The notes under the pieces: generated by a model
What the model was told of the DNA's origin: nothing
The model's database searches: none
The model's input: only the letters and a program-made list of their open reading frames with translations
From: Haloglycomyces albus DSM 45210
GTDB lineage: Bacteria > Actinomycetota > Actinomycetes > Mycobacteriales > Micromonosporaceae
Reading direction: 5' to 3'
Length of the DNA: 64,000 nucleotides
Assembly: GCF_000527155.1 (NCBI RefSeq)
Contig: NZ_AZUQ01000001.1
Coordinates: 248,001 to 312,000, forward strand
Made by a program: the position numbers and the translations under genes
Shown: positions 26,400 through 35,630 of the stretch, in pieces
Numbering within the stretch: position 1 is the first letter of the stretch
Layout: every line of letters begins with the position of its first letter

Positions 26400-26441
26400 G
26401 TTTCCGGTCGCCACGGACCTTCCACCTTGGCGACCGGAAAC
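26400..26441. terminator. Second, perfect 14-bp hairpin after actP
   Basis: GTTTCCGGTCGCCA (26400-26413) and TGGCGACCGGAAAC (26428-26441) pair perfectly around 14 bases, five bases after the first hairpin. The tandem arrangement is a strong stop for read-through into the next gene. Confidence 0.6.
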
Positions 26442-26492
26442 CTTCGGATTGACGGCATAGACATGATTTGCCGGTTTCCCCATAATGAAGTC

Positions 26493-27317
26493 ATGAGCGA
26501 CACCGAAACCGGCGACCCCACCTACGAAACCCTTCCACCACACCAGAAATCCCACCAGCGCGAATTGCATGCACGACTCCGTCGACGTCGTGACACCGCT
26601 ATCGCCGCCGTCACCGGAATCGTTCTCACAGTCTCCGGAACGCTTTTCGCAGCCTATGCTGACACAGACTCTGATGACTCCCTCGACACAGGAGAGGAAC
26701 CCATCGACCTCACTGCAGATTTCGCCGAATTCGACCCGCAGGAAGTAGGAGGCGAATGGCACGCGGTCGAGGTTGCCGACGCATCGCTCTGGATGCCACT
26801 CGTATCAGGACGAAACTGGCGCTCCCAACCGTCAAACGGCTCCGATATATTGACCTACTCCGGCAAGGGCGGCACGAACATGATTGATGCATCTACAACG
26901 TCCGGATCGATCTTTTGCGAAGACGACGCAATTAAACAACCCTACGACCCAATGGACTTTGAACAATGGTGGGATCACACCGCACTATCAATCGATGCGA
27001 CCCTCGATTACCTGGACGGAACCATACTCTCCGAACCCGAAGCGAACGCATACACCATCGATGGGTTTGACGCTGTCACCTACGAGTACACTGTGGAATG
27101 GCAGAAATCCACCGACCGAGAAAAGCTGCGTGAAGGGCCCGAAGCGGCATTGATCGACTTTGAACACTTCAGTTATTACGGAGAGCTCTATATCGACCTC
27201 GGATCGGATGACATCGTCACATGTTCCTATACCGTCGTCACTCCCGAACAAGACCCGCCGGTATTCGAGTTTCTTCAGTCGACCTTGCGCCACATCCGTG
27301 TCACGACAGACGGTTAA
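26493..27317 (+). CDS. Single-pass membrane-anchored protein of unknown function
   Basis: Starting at ATG 26493 gives 274 residues: a charged cytoplasmic N-terminus rich in His/Arg, one transmembrane helix (about 38-60, AIAAVTGIVLTVSGTLFAAY), an acidic linker (DTDSDDSLDTGEEP) and an extracellular domain with two cysteines and many Trp/Tyr residues. An ATG 22 codons upstream is possible but follows the terminator closely. No family recognised; the layout resembles actinobacterial lipid-anchored or ESX-associated exported proteins. Confidence 0.75.
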   Translation: MSDTETGDPTYETLPPHQKSHQRELHARLRRRRDTAIAAVTGIVLTVSGTLFAAYADTDSDDSLDTGEEPIDLTADFAEFDPQEVGGEWHAVEVADASLWMPLVSGRNWRSQPSNGSDILTYSGKGGTNMIDASTTSGSIFCEDDAIKQPYDPMDFEQWWDHTALSIDATLDYLDGTILSEPEANAYTIDGFDAVTYEYTVEWQKSTDREKLREGPEAALIDFEHFSYYGELYIDLGSDDIVTCSYTVVTPEQDPPVFEFLQSTLRHIRVTTDG

Positions 27318-27350
27318 ATCTCTACCTCATGACACGTGAGGAATCTTCAT

Positions 27351-27380
27351 GAATCCGCCCCTGGGGCGGTGGGCGGAATC
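27351..27380 (+). terminator. GC-rich terminator-like hairpin
   Basis: GAATCCGCCC (27351-27360) pairs with GGGCGGAATC (27371-27380) apart from one mismatch; an alternative inner pairing is CCGCCCC/GGGGCGG. It ends the message of the upstream membrane-anchored gene. Confidence 0.5.
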
Positions 27381-27606
27381 AAATCGTCGCAGCCGGAGCA
27401 ACGCAAGCGGTCGTTCGTTCCGCGCATTGGTCAAATATACGACACTCAAATATTGGTGATGCTGTCAAGCTCAGCTAATCAAGCTCGCAATTTCCTACAA
27501 TTGCACCTCTTCCAGGGATTCCAATCGGCGCCATCACCTCTCCATTGTTAAAGTCTTCGCCGTATCGCAGACCGCCATATTGGTAACGAAACGATAAACT
27601 ATTGGC

Positions 27607-27792
27607 ATGGATCGAATTTCAGCCAACCACCCCACCGCATCCCATAGCAGCGAACAGAAAGCCGCTCTGAACGCTAGAGATCCCAAGGGTCGCCGTCGCC
27701 TGTTCGGCGAACCTTTGAGTTTCACCGCATGCCACGAAGGCGAATCCACAATCGTACCGGAACACGTCGCTGCAGCCTGGTGCGCACTCTGA
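27607..27792 (+). CDS. Possible small protein upstream of the trypsin/STAND gene
   Basis: A 61-residue frame with a basic middle (KAALNARDPKGRRRLFG) and a Cys/His/Trp-containing end (FTACHEGESTIVPEHVAAAW) ends 68 bases before the large gene. No ribosome site is evident and no family recognised. Its position matches small co-occurring proteins in other trypsin-containing conflict systems, but this is conjecture. Confidence 0.3.
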   Translation: MDRISANHPTASHSSEQKAALNARDPKGRRRLFGEPLSFTACHEGESTIVPEHVAAAWCAL

Positions 27793-27860
27793 GCACAACA
27801 CCAACGGCTATACAGTCGCAGAACCGAACTGTCCACCGACTTGAATGAAATAGAACGGCA

Positions 27861-30800
27861 ATGAATACTTCACTCTCCCCCCACCAGCAACGTACAGTCC
27901 ACATCATCGCCTCAGACGGCCGCACCCGACACAGCCTCACCGGGTTCATCATTGCCCCCGGCTTGGTTTTGACATGCGCGCATGACATCGTCGACGCAGT
28001 CGACCTCACAGTCCGAACCGGCAACAACCGGCAACAACCGCTCCCGGCTCACCTATCGTGGACGCCCGCCGAGTCAGACGAGTTGGACGTAGCAGTTCTG
28101 GAGGTACCTGACTTGGAGGAACCCGTACAGACCCACCTGGCTTGGGGTTCGATACAGGGATTCACGACCGAACTCAACGCAACGGGGTTCGGTTACCCCA
28201 CAACCAATCGCGACCCCGACGACCTCACCGCCACGGGTTTTCACCTCACCCACTTGAACGGAACGATCCTGCCCGGGGAAGGTGTAGAACGCAATCGCCT
28301 GGTTTTCCGCTTCGCCCCCGGCCAAGTCGATGACGACCGAACGTGGCGAGGCGTTTCCGGTATGTCGCTGTTCAACGACAACGGCCGCCTACTTGGTCTC
28401 GTGTCACAAAAAAGATCAGGGTGGCGCAATCGCTGGGATCTCGTCTCCGCCTCCTCCATCAGCGCGGCACTCCAGAACGACTCAACAATCTCACCACAAG
28501 TCTTGCAAGCAATCCCGACCCGCGCAGTCGAACCGCCCGACCAACTGATCGAACCGGCCTATATTACCCAGTGGGGCCGGATGAACGACATCAGACGGTT
28601 GAAGGCACGATTCGGCCAAGTCGATTTTGTAGGCGAAGCGCACCACTCGCACCTAGAACGCCTCCTGGAATGGTGCCGCAGTGACGAGGACCAATGCTCA
28701 GTCACCGTCATCACAGGTCACGCTGGTTCAGGTAAAACCCGCCTGGCCGCCGAACTGTGCTCCACTCTTCTACAGGACACTGGTACCCCGTGGCAAGCCG
28801 GCTTTGCCCGAACAGCCCCCAATCTCCCTTGGAACAACTTCCTACCCGACCGCCCGACCCTATTGGTATTCGACTACAGCGAACGGCACATCGTTCGCGA
28901 CTACATTTCCCACTGGATCACCCACCTCGACCAGGAAGGAAATGCCTGCCCCAAAATTCGCATCGTACTGATCAACCGCAATACTGGACCGTGGCTGACT
29001 CGAATCGACGATCAAACCGACGGGCTTCTCAGCGAACTGAAACGCAGCGGCCTGAAACTCGACCTCCACATCCACATCGATGATTCAAACTTTGGCCCCA
29101 TACAACGCTCCAGGCACGCCGAAACAGCCTACCTATCATTTCGCAATGAGCCCTATGCGAACTCAGACGACCTGGAACTTCTCCTTGAATTCGTATCGAA
29201 GGCCGACATCGACTCGCCACTTATGATTCACATTGCGGCCCTCTTGGTCGCCAGCGGCGAACCCCTCCCCGGCCATCCCGAGAACAATAATCCACAAGGA
29301 GACTCACCGGTCCAGAACCAACTGTTGGAACATCTCCTCAACCGCGAACGCCGTCTGCGGTGGAACGAATACGCGGCACTGTCCCTCACCGATCAACCTC
29401 CGGCCGAAAGCGACGACACTCTACACGCGATTTGCATCGCCAACTTCACCACCCCTACGTGCCAGGAATTGGAGGACCTTCTGACCGCCTCGCCACTGTG
29501 GTCCGATGACGGGACAACTGCGGCCGACCGCCGTGAAGCGGCCAAGGCGATCCATGATCTATATCCGGGCCCCGATCGTATTGACGATGACGGTCAGAGT
29601 GTCCCTACGATCGCGGCCTTGGAACCGGATCTGATTTCGGAATACCTCGTGACCAAGATCGGTAAATCCGACCTCGATGAGATTTCCACCCGCCTTCACG
29701 ACCATAACCTCCTTGCCCAGCACCACGATCGAATGCTCCATCTGACCGCCCTGATATCCGATCATTACCCCGACACCAGCAAGGCCCTTGACAACGTCGT
29801 CGAACGATTTCTACTCCAACCGACAGAGGACGACGAATCACTTGACGCTTCGGCGCCACAGATTCTCGCGACTCAATTGGAAAAGTTGGTTCACATCGCC
29901 GTATCCCGAGCTACACATTCGGAGGACCGAGCCACCTCTAATCTAATAGCACTTTCCCTTCGTCGATACGACAACGTCCCGGAGGTATTGGACGCCGCCG
30001 CGCGACTCGACGCCGATATCTGGCCATCACATTCACCGAACCGGCAAGTTACCGAGCTAAGCGTCTTGATCCAAACCCTAAAGCTGCGCCGTAGAACCCC
30101 GCTTGGCTTCACGCCGAGAACCGTAGGCCAAATCAGGGAGGCGGCCCCGCCGCTCCATCGCATGAAACGTTCGGAAATGGCAAAAACTCTCATGGAATGT
30201 ACCAATGCATTTTTCACATGGACTTCGGAAACAGCCTTGACCTACCACAACCTGGGAATCGGCCTTTCTGAATTGAGACGATACAGTGATGCACTTATCT
30301 ATTTCGAATACGCTTTGGTCATAATTGAAAGACTGACCGAGTCCAGCTCTGTTGACCACCATCCCAACCTTGCCGCGATTCTGGGAAGTATAGGGTCGAG
30401 CCTGCACGATCTGGAGCGGGATGACGAAGCTCTCGAATACTTGCTACAGGCTGTAAAGATGTCTCGGAACTTGGATATGTCCTCTTCGGACGTGCTCATC
30501 ACTTTGGCAATGAATCTAAGGAATCTTGGACTCGTGCTTTGCTACATGAAGCGCAGTGACGAAGCGCTGCCTTATCTTGAAGAATCAGTGCAGATTCGTG
30601 AAGGACTGGTGTACAACATCGCACCACACTATCCGGACCGCGACCAGCATTTGGATAAACTCATTACCAGCTTGAGCACCTTGGGAACAGCACTTTCCGA
30701 TCTAGGGCGGCATGGCGAAGCCCTTGCACATCAACAACGAGCACTGGAGCTGAGTGATTGGCTGGAACGGAGTAGCCCCACATACTCCCCTGAACGAGCT

Positions 30801-31328
30801 CACCTACTTATTGATATTGGCAATACCGTATATACAATGGGACGGTATGAAGAGGCATTGTCGTATTACCGACAGGCAGAACAAGTGAGTTCTAATGTAG
30901 CTCAAAACGACTTTGCTTTTATACCGCTTCAGGCCAAAAGCCTGAACAATATCGCTGCGGCCCTGGGAGAACTAGAACGAGGAGACGAAGCGATTAATCA
31001 CCTCAAACGAACTCTTCAACTCTACAAAGGTGTATCGAAGATAATCCCATTCTATCAAGTCGAGACCGCAAAGAGCCTGCACAATATGGGAATTGAATTC
31101 AAAATGCAAGATGACCGTAGGAAGGCGGTTCCATACCTGAAACGAGCGGTCAAGATTCGTGAGAAATTGGCGCAAAGTAATCCAATTTATCTTCGAGAGC
31201 TGTCATACAGTCTGTATTTGCTGTCGGACGTACTTACCGAGCTACGAAAACCAATTCAAGCGTGGCGCTACCAAAAACGACTTCATGAAATATGCGTACG
31301 CATCGTTAGACATGATTCAGATCGATAG
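27861..31328 (+). CDS. Trypsin-like protease / STAND NTPase / TPR fusion protein
   Basis: The 1155-residue cytosolic protein has three parts. Residues 1-205 are a trypsin-like domain with a complete triad: His41 (TCAHD), Asp76 (DELDVAVL) and Ser166 (GVSGMSL). Residues about 245-480 are a P-loop NTPase introduced by FVGEAHHSHLERLLEW, with Walker A GHAGSGKT (286-293) and Walker B LLVFDYSE (334-341). The last 400 residues are tetratricopeptide repeats (ALIYFEYAL, ALEYLLQAV, ALPYLEESV, ALSYYRQAE). There is no signal peptide. STAND proteins sense a ligand with their repeats and activate an effector domain; here the effector would be proteolysis. A defence role is inference. Confidence 0.88.
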   Translation: MNTSLSPHQQRTVHIIASDGRTRHSLTGFIIAPGLVLTCAHDIVDAVDLTVRTGNNRQQPLPAHLSWTPAESDELDVAVLEVPDLEEPVQTHLAWGSIQGFTTELNATGFGYPTTNRDPDDLTATGFHLTHLNGTILPGEGVERNRLVFRFAPGQVDDDRTWRGVSGMSLFNDNGRLLGLVSQKRSGWRNRWDLVSASSISAALQNDSTISPQVLQAIPTRAVEPPDQLIEPAYITQWGRMNDIRRLKARFGQVDFVGEAHHSHLERLLEWCRSDEDQCSVTVITGHAGSGKTRLAAELCSTLLQDTGTPWQAGFARTAPNLPWNNFLPDRPTLLVFDYSERHIVRDYISHWITHLDQEGNACPKIRIVLINRNTGPWLTRIDDQTDGLLSELKRSGLKLDLHIHIDDSNFGPIQRSRHAETAYLSFRNEPYANSDDLELLLEFVSKADIDSPLMIHIAALLVASGEPLPGHPENNNPQGDSPVQNQLLEHLLNRERRLRWNEYAALSLTDQPPAESDDTLHAICIANFTTPTCQELEDLLTASPLWSDDGTTAADRREAAKAIHDLYPGPDRIDDDGQSVPTIAALEPDLISEYLVTKIGKSDLDEISTRLHDHNLLAQHHDRMLHLTALISDHYPDTSKALDNVVERFLLQPTEDDESLDASAPQILATQLEKLVHIAVSRATHSEDRATSNLIALSLRRYDNVPEVLDAAARLDADIWPSHSPNRQVTELSVLIQTLKLRRRTPLGFTPRTVGQIREAAPPLHRMKRSEMAKTLMECTNAFFTWTSETALTYHNLGIGLSELRRYSDALIYFEYALVIIERLTESSSVDHHPNLAAILGSIGSSLHDLERDDEALEYLLQAVKMSRNLDMSSSDVLITLAMNLRNLGLVLCYMKRSDEALPYLEESVQIREGLVYNIAPHYPDRDQHLDKLITSLSTLGTALSDLGRHGEALAHQQRALELSDWLERSSPTYSPERAHLLIDIGNTVYTMGRYEEALSYYRQAEQVSSNVAQNDFAFIPLQAKSLNNIAAALGELERGDEAINHLKRTLQLYKGVSKIIPFYQVETAKSLHNMGIEFKMQDDRRKAVPYLKRAVKIREKLAQSNPIYLRELSYSLYLLSDVLTELRKPIQAWRYQKRLHEICVRIVRHDSDR

Positions 31329-31454
31329 AATCGTCGGTCCTTGGACTACCCTGAACTCCGGTAGAATGGAGACCACTTGCTTCCCGGCTACTTTCCATGG
31401 CATTCCGATATTCTAAGCCCTGACCTACCGTGCAAATTGACTGGCGCGGAGACA

Positions 31455-32888
31455 TCACAGTAAAGAGAACACCTGCCGGTCAAGATAGACGGCGACCTCC
31501 ACCCACATCTCCGTCTCGCCGAGACCGAAATGTTCCTCAGCCGCATCGTCTACACTGACGTCGTCCACAATGACAGCCTCATAAAAGCCCCGGAAAGAAT
31601 CATCGAACACCTCTTTGAGGTAATAAACCGCCAGTTGCGACACACCCCGAACCCCGTCGTTCGCCCCTGGCGCGTGGTTTAGTTCGAATTCCACTCCCTC
31701 GGTGATGTCGTTTCCGTCGACGTATCGTCGGGTGATTTGTGGTTCGTGGAGGAACCTAGAACCGTGGATGACGTTTTCTGCGAGCCCTTCGTATAGCCAT
31801 GTCCTGTTGCTGGGGATGAAGTCTGGCCAATCGTTTAGGTCGAAGTGTTTTCCCTTCAGGAAGGTAGCGTGGGTCATCTGGTGACTGAGGATGCGTATCA
31901 TTTCACTGGCGTCGGTGATGGCTTCGACGTTGACGACGACGGACCAGATATCAGTACGACCTCCGTCACCGCTGGGGCGCTCTGCGTAGGAGGGGACGAT
32001 GAACGCCTTTTCGTCTTCGGTGGTTTTCCATCCGCCCGTATACCAGGAGTTAAAGGTGTTCGTGTCGGCGAGGTAGATCATTTTTGCCGGCCCGGTGTTT
32101 TGGAACGCGTGCTGGCGTATCCGTTCAACTGTGTCATCGACGACGCCGCTGTATTCGGACGGTTCGAATTGGGATTCTCGGTCGGCTGCGACCATGGCGC
32201 CGTGTTGGAATGCGACGTTGAGATTCGATTCTTCCCAGGGAGTTGGGCGTAGGGGCGATTCTTCGGTCTGCTCGGCGTTGTCGAAGGTCGTGAGAGCAAT
32301 GTCTTTGTCACTGATGACCCATTCGGTGTCGAATTCGGCTTGCGTTTTCGGGCACGGTCGTGATCCGATGCAGATTTCGACGTGCAGTGTTCCTTTGTAT
32401 CGCGGCAATGAAGAATAGGTTGGCTGTAGGTCGTCGAGATAGAGTTTCGAGTACGCAGGTTGGAATCTGGTGAGGTTAGCGAAAACCCTGCTGTACAACG
32501 TGAACTCCTCTGATTCCGTGTCTCCGTGAAAGACCGACTCCCAGGTGTTTTGGTTACCGGATTCCAGCGCTTCTTCCAGGTCAACCAGTTTTTGCCCGAG
32601 TCGTATGCAGAGTCGTTCGTTCAGGAGACATTCGTTGCTTGGGGCCAGCGAGTCTTCATAGAAGTCGGGGCCGTTCATAGCATAGGGGTCGCCTCCGTAG
32701 ACCCAGGTGTTTTCGGGGTTCATCACTTCGTTCCATCGATCGTCGCGATCGGGTTCGTCTCCTATGGAGAACGGTGAAAGGAAGACGCCTACGGTTGCCA
32801 CCACCGAAATCACCAGCGTGCCCACCAGTTTTGCGGTCAGGCCCAAGTGGTCCCGTATTCGTCCCGTTGAGGTCTTCGTTCGTGTCAT
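31455..32888 (-). CDS. Membrane-anchored gluzincin-like metallopeptidase, catalytic Glu replaced
   Basis: The 477-residue protein has a single N-terminal anchor (about 20-40) and an extracytoplasmic body. The zinc-peptidase motif reads HQMTH (His336, Gln337, His340) instead of HExxH, with the downstream WLYEGLAE supplying Glu367 as third ligand. With the general base missing it is probably inactive, binding rather than cleaving. The last 30 residues (ETEMWVEVAVYL) are also typical of this actinobacterial peptidase group. It converges on the trypsin/STAND gene with 126 bases between. Confidence 0.75.
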   Translation of the reverse strand: MTRTKTSTGRIRDHLGLTAKLVGTLVISVVATVGVFLSPFSIGDEPDRDDRWNEVMNPENTWVYGGDPYAMNGPDFYEDSLAPSNECLLNERLCIRLGQKLVDLEEALESGNQNTWESVFHGDTESEEFTLYSRVFANLTRFQPAYSKLYLDDLQPTYSSLPRYKGTLHVEICIGSRPCPKTQAEFDTEWVISDKDIALTTFDNAEQTEESPLRPTPWEESNLNVAFQHGAMVAADRESQFEPSEYSGVVDDTVERIRQHAFQNTGPAKMIYLADTNTFNSWYTGGWKTTEDEKAFIVPSYAERPSGDGGRTDIWSVVVNVEAITDASEMIRILSHQMTHATFLKGKHFDLNDWPDFIPSNRTWLYEGLAENVIHGSRFLHEPQITRRYVDGNDITEGVEFELNHAPGANDGVRGVSQLAVYYLKEVFDDSFRGFYEAVIVDDVSVDDAAEEHFGLGETEMWVEVAVYLDRQVFSLL

Positions 32889-33164
32889 TCGGTCAGTTCA
32901 CACCACTTTCCCCGAAGGTTTGAGGTTCAATGGAGGCACGGTTCTTCTCCAGGGTACGCAATGATGTCGAACGGTCAATTCCTTGTTGTATCCAACGAAC
33001 TTGGTAGGTGGTTGTTCGGCCGTTGAAGGCCCACAATCCCGACGCACCGCAATGTCCTTCTCTTGTGCGGCTGGAGTCGGTGCTCAATAGGAGCCCGTGT
33101 TTGCAGGCCGTCTATCCACGAGCGCACCCATCGAAGCCCCGATAGAGGTGTGCGTCACTGTCGA

Positions 33165-33192
33165 TTGACAGACCACTAGTCAGTGATACTAT
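33165..33192 (+). promoter_or_regulatory. padR operon promoter
   Basis: TTGACA (33165-33170) and TACTAT (33187-33192) are separated by 16 bases, about 45 bases before the padR GTG. Confidence 0.65.
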
Positions 33193-33208
33193 GTACTAGT
33201 AGATAGTA
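33187..33208. promoter_or_regulatory. Probable PadR operator
   Basis: A 22-bp dyad: TACTAT (33187-33192) and ATAGTA (33203-33208) flank the palindrome TACTAGTA (33194-33201). The left arm is the -10 element itself, so binding would block transcription of the operon. Confidence 0.65.
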
Positions 33209-33235
33209 ATGCTAAGTACCTATAGGAGGTGGTCC

Positions 33236-33565
33236 GTGGGTAGGCAGATGACCGCGATGCTCAAGGGCACGTTGGAGGGCATCGTCCTCGCAACCCTTGC
33301 CGGAGGTTCCGCGTACGGCTACGAGATCACGGCTCGGTTGCGCGACCAGGGCTTTACCGACACCGCCGAAGGCACCGTCTACGCGCTGCTGGTCAGGATC
33401 GAGAAAAAAGATCTGGTGGATGTGGAGAAGGTTCCCTCCGAAAAGGGGCCACCGCGCAAGGTGTACTCGCTCAACGAGCAAGGACAGCAATACCTCGACG
33501 AGTTCTGGACAAACTGGAACTTCCTCGCAGAACGAATTGAACGGCTCTGCGACGAAAGGAACTAA
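33236..33565 (+). CDS. PadR-family transcriptional regulator
   Basis: GTG 33236 follows AGGAGG (33224-33229) and gives 109 residues with the PadR winged helix: MLKGTLEGIVLATLAGGSAYGYEI, EGTVYALLVRIEKKDLV and PPRKVYSLNEQG. PadR proteins of this type repress adjacent transporter genes and are released by their substrates. The dyad over its -10 box supports autorepression of the whole padR-DUF1048-ABC operon. Confidence 0.92.
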   Translation: MGRQMTAMLKGTLEGIVLATLAGGSAYGYEITARLRDQGFTDTAEGTVYALLVRIEKKDLVDVEKVPSEKGPPRKVYSLNEQGQQYLDEFWTNWNFLAERIERLCDERN

Positions 33566-33567
33566 TC

Positions 33568-33909
33568 ATGGCCGCTAAATGGATCGAACAGAAGAAGCGC
33601 TACCGCAAGTACAAGGCGCGCATCAAGGAACTCCCCGAGAACTACCGGTCCTCGATCGAGGCATTGGAACGTTATCTGCTGATTTTCGGCCCCGGGCAGG
33701 GCGACAGCGTGGTGGTGATGTTGGAAGATCTCGCCGGGCTCTTTGAGGAAAGCGCGGCGGATCAGCTTCCACTACGCGAGATCGTGGGCGACGATCCCGT
33801 GGAGTTCACCGAGACGTTTTTGCAGAACTACCCGGAGGGGCAGTGGATCAAGCGCGAAAGGGATCGACTGATCACGACCATCGACCGCGCTGCGGGCGAT
33901 CGGTCCTAG
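33568..33909 (+). CDS. DUF1048 protein
   Basis: The 113-residue helical protein starts two bases after padR. KARIKELPENYRSSIEALERYLLIFGP and MLEDLAGLFEESAADQLPLREIVGDDPVEF are the characteristic DUF1048 pattern. The family regularly sits between PadR regulators and DrrAB-like transporters and may bind the regulator or a ligand; its function is unproven. Confidence 0.9.
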   Translation: MAAKWIEQKKRYRKYKARIKELPENYRSSIEALERYLLIFGPGQGDSVVVMLEDLAGLFEESAADQLPLREIVGDDPVEFTETFLQNYPEGQWIKRERDRLITTIDRAAGDRS

Positions 33910-33924
33910 GAAAGCAGGGAATCA

Positions 33925-34734
33925 ATGACGACTCGACAGTCCGATCGCCCCGCCATCCGTGTGCGGGGTTTGGAGAAATCGTATAAGGACCTCGCCGTGC
34001 TGCGTGGAGTCGACTTCGACGTGGCGCGTGGCAGCATCTTCGCGCTGCTCGGTTCGAACGGGGCCGGTAAGACGACGGCGGTGAAGATCCTGTCGACACT
34101 TCTGACCGCCGACGCGGGGACGGCCACCGTCAACGGCCTCGACGTCGCCGACCAAGCGGCCGAGGTTCGTGAGGCCGTCAGCCTGACCGGGCAGTTCGCG
34201 GCCGTCGATGAGGTCTTGACCGGGCGGGAAAACCTCATCATGGTGGCCAGGTTGCGCCATCTCGACAACCCGCGTTCCATCGCCGACGACCTGCTTGAGC
34301 GCTTTGGTCTCACCGACGCGGGCGGGCGAACGGTGGCGACCTATTCGGGCGGCATGCGCCGTCGGCTGGACATCGCCATGAGCCTGATCGGCAGTCCGCC
34401 GGTCATCTTTCTCGACGAACCGACCACCGGACTCGACCCGCAGTCGCGTATCGAGGTCTGGGAGGCGGTCAAGCAGCTCGCCGAGCAAGGCACGACGGTC
34501 CTGTTGACCACTCAATACCTCGATGAGGCCGAACACCTCGCCGACCGCATCGCGATCCTCCACGAAGGCCGCGTCATCGTCGACGGCACTCTCGCCGAAC
34601 TCAAGCGTTTGCTGCCTCCCGCACAGGTCGAATACGTCGAAAAGCAGCCGAGTTTGGAAGACGTCTTCCTGTCCCTGGTCGGTGAACCCAACCGGGATCG
34701 CCAGGACGACGCGAACCGTAAGGAGTTACCGTGA
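33925..34734 (+). CDS. ABC transporter ATP-binding protein (DrrA-like)
   Basis: The 269-residue protein has Walker A GSNGAGKT (43-50), Q-loop Gln90, signature SGGMR (141-145), Walker B IFLDE (161-165) and TTQYLDEAE, where Gln stands in the H-loop position, as usual in daunorubicin-resistance DrrA proteins. The C-terminal SLEDVFLSLVGE segment is also DrrA-like. It powers export by the permease encoded next, with which it overlaps by four bases. Confidence 0.93.
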   Translation: MTTRQSDRPAIRVRGLEKSYKDLAVLRGVDFDVARGSIFALLGSNGAGKTTAVKILSTLLTADAGTATVNGLDVADQAAEVREAVSLTGQFAAVDEVLTGRENLIMVARLRHLDNPRSIADDLLERFGLTDAGGRTVATYSGGMRRRLDIAMSLIGSPPVIFLDEPTTGLDPQSRIEVWEAVKQLAEQGTTVLLTTQYLDEAEHLADRIAILHEGRVIVDGTLAELKRLLPPAQVEYVEKQPSLEDVFLSLVGEPNRDRQDDANRKELP

Positions 34735-35492
34735 CCAAGCACTTCTTCAGTGATACTGCAGTCCTTTTGGGACGGTCGCTGCGTCACATTACCCGCAGTA
34801 TGGACACCGTCATCACCACCGCTGTCATGCCGATCGCCTTCCTCCTACTGTTCGTGTACGTCTTCGGCGGTGCGATCGAGACCGGTTCAGAGTCCTACGT
34901 GGACTATCTGTTGCCGGGAATTCTGCTCATCACGGTCGCCTCCGGCATTGCCTACACCGCATTCCGGCTCTACACCGACCTACAAGGAGGGATCTTCGAG
35001 CGCTTCCAGTCGATGCCCATCGCACGGTCCGCCGTCCTGTGGGCACACGTGTTGACGTCACTGCTGGCCAATCTGATCTCGGTGGCACTCGTCGTGCTCG
35101 TCGCCCTGCTCATGGGCTTCCGCTCCGGGGCGGGCGTCACCGCGTGGCTTGCCGTGGGCGGCATGCTGGTTCTGTTCACTCTGGCGTTGACCTGGATCGC
35201 CGTGATCGCCGGACTGTCGGCGAAGTCAACCGACGGCGCGACGGCGTTCTCCTACCCGCTCATTTTCCTACCGTTCGTCAGCTCGGCGTTCGTACCCACC
35301 GACACCATGCCCGGACCGGTGCGCGCGTTCGCCGAACACCAACCGGTGACGTCCATTGTCAATGCGATCCGGAATCTGTTCGCACAGCAGCCGGTCGGCA
35401 ACGACGCATGGGTCGCCGTCGCCTGGTGCGTGGGAATCCCGGCCGTCGCCTACGTCTTCGCCGTGGCCGCCTACCGCCGCAGGATCTCTTGA
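34731..35492 (+). CDS. ABC-2 type permease (DrrB-like)
   Basis: The 253-residue protein starts at GTG in the ATP-binding gene's end (GTGA overlap). Six transmembrane helices are evident, with GSESYVDYLLPGILLITVASG, FERFQSMPIARSAVLWAHVL and PVTSIVNAIRNLF, all ABC-2/DrrB landmarks. With the ATPase it forms a probable drug or lipid exporter controlled by PadR. Confidence 0.92.
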   Translation: MTKHFFSDTAVLLGRSLRHITRSMDTVITTAVMPIAFLLLFVYVFGGAIETGSESYVDYLLPGILLITVASGIAYTAFRLYTDLQGGIFERFQSMPIARSAVLWAHVLTSLLANLISVALVVLVALLMGFRSGAGVTAWLAVGGMLVLFTLALTWIAVIAGLSAKSTDGATAFSYPLIFLPFVSSAFVPTDTMPGPVRAFAEHQPVTSIVNAIRNLFAQQPVGNDAWVAVAWCVGIPAVAYVFAVAAYRRRIS

Positions 35493-35630
35493 TTCGGGAG
35501 GTTCAGCGTCCGAATGCGATGCCAGGCTCGACCTGAACTCTCCTTCGCCTCCCGACTCGGCCCCTAGCCCGAATTCGTCGTTCGCCTCCAGGGTTCCGCC
35601 TCCGCCCTCGGGGCGAGCGACGTCTGTGCC

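Larger units (their letters stand above)
27318..27860. other. Intergenic region before the trypsin/STAND gene
   Basis: It holds a terminator-like hairpin (27351-27380) and one possible small gene (27607-27792). The stretch 27430-27610 is AT-rich and probably contains a promoter. Confidence 0.5.
32889..33235. other. Intergenic region with PadR promoter
   Basis: No gene seen. The last 70 bases hold the promoter and operator of the padR operon; the rest should contain the divergent promoter of the peptidase-like gene. Confidence 0.6.
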
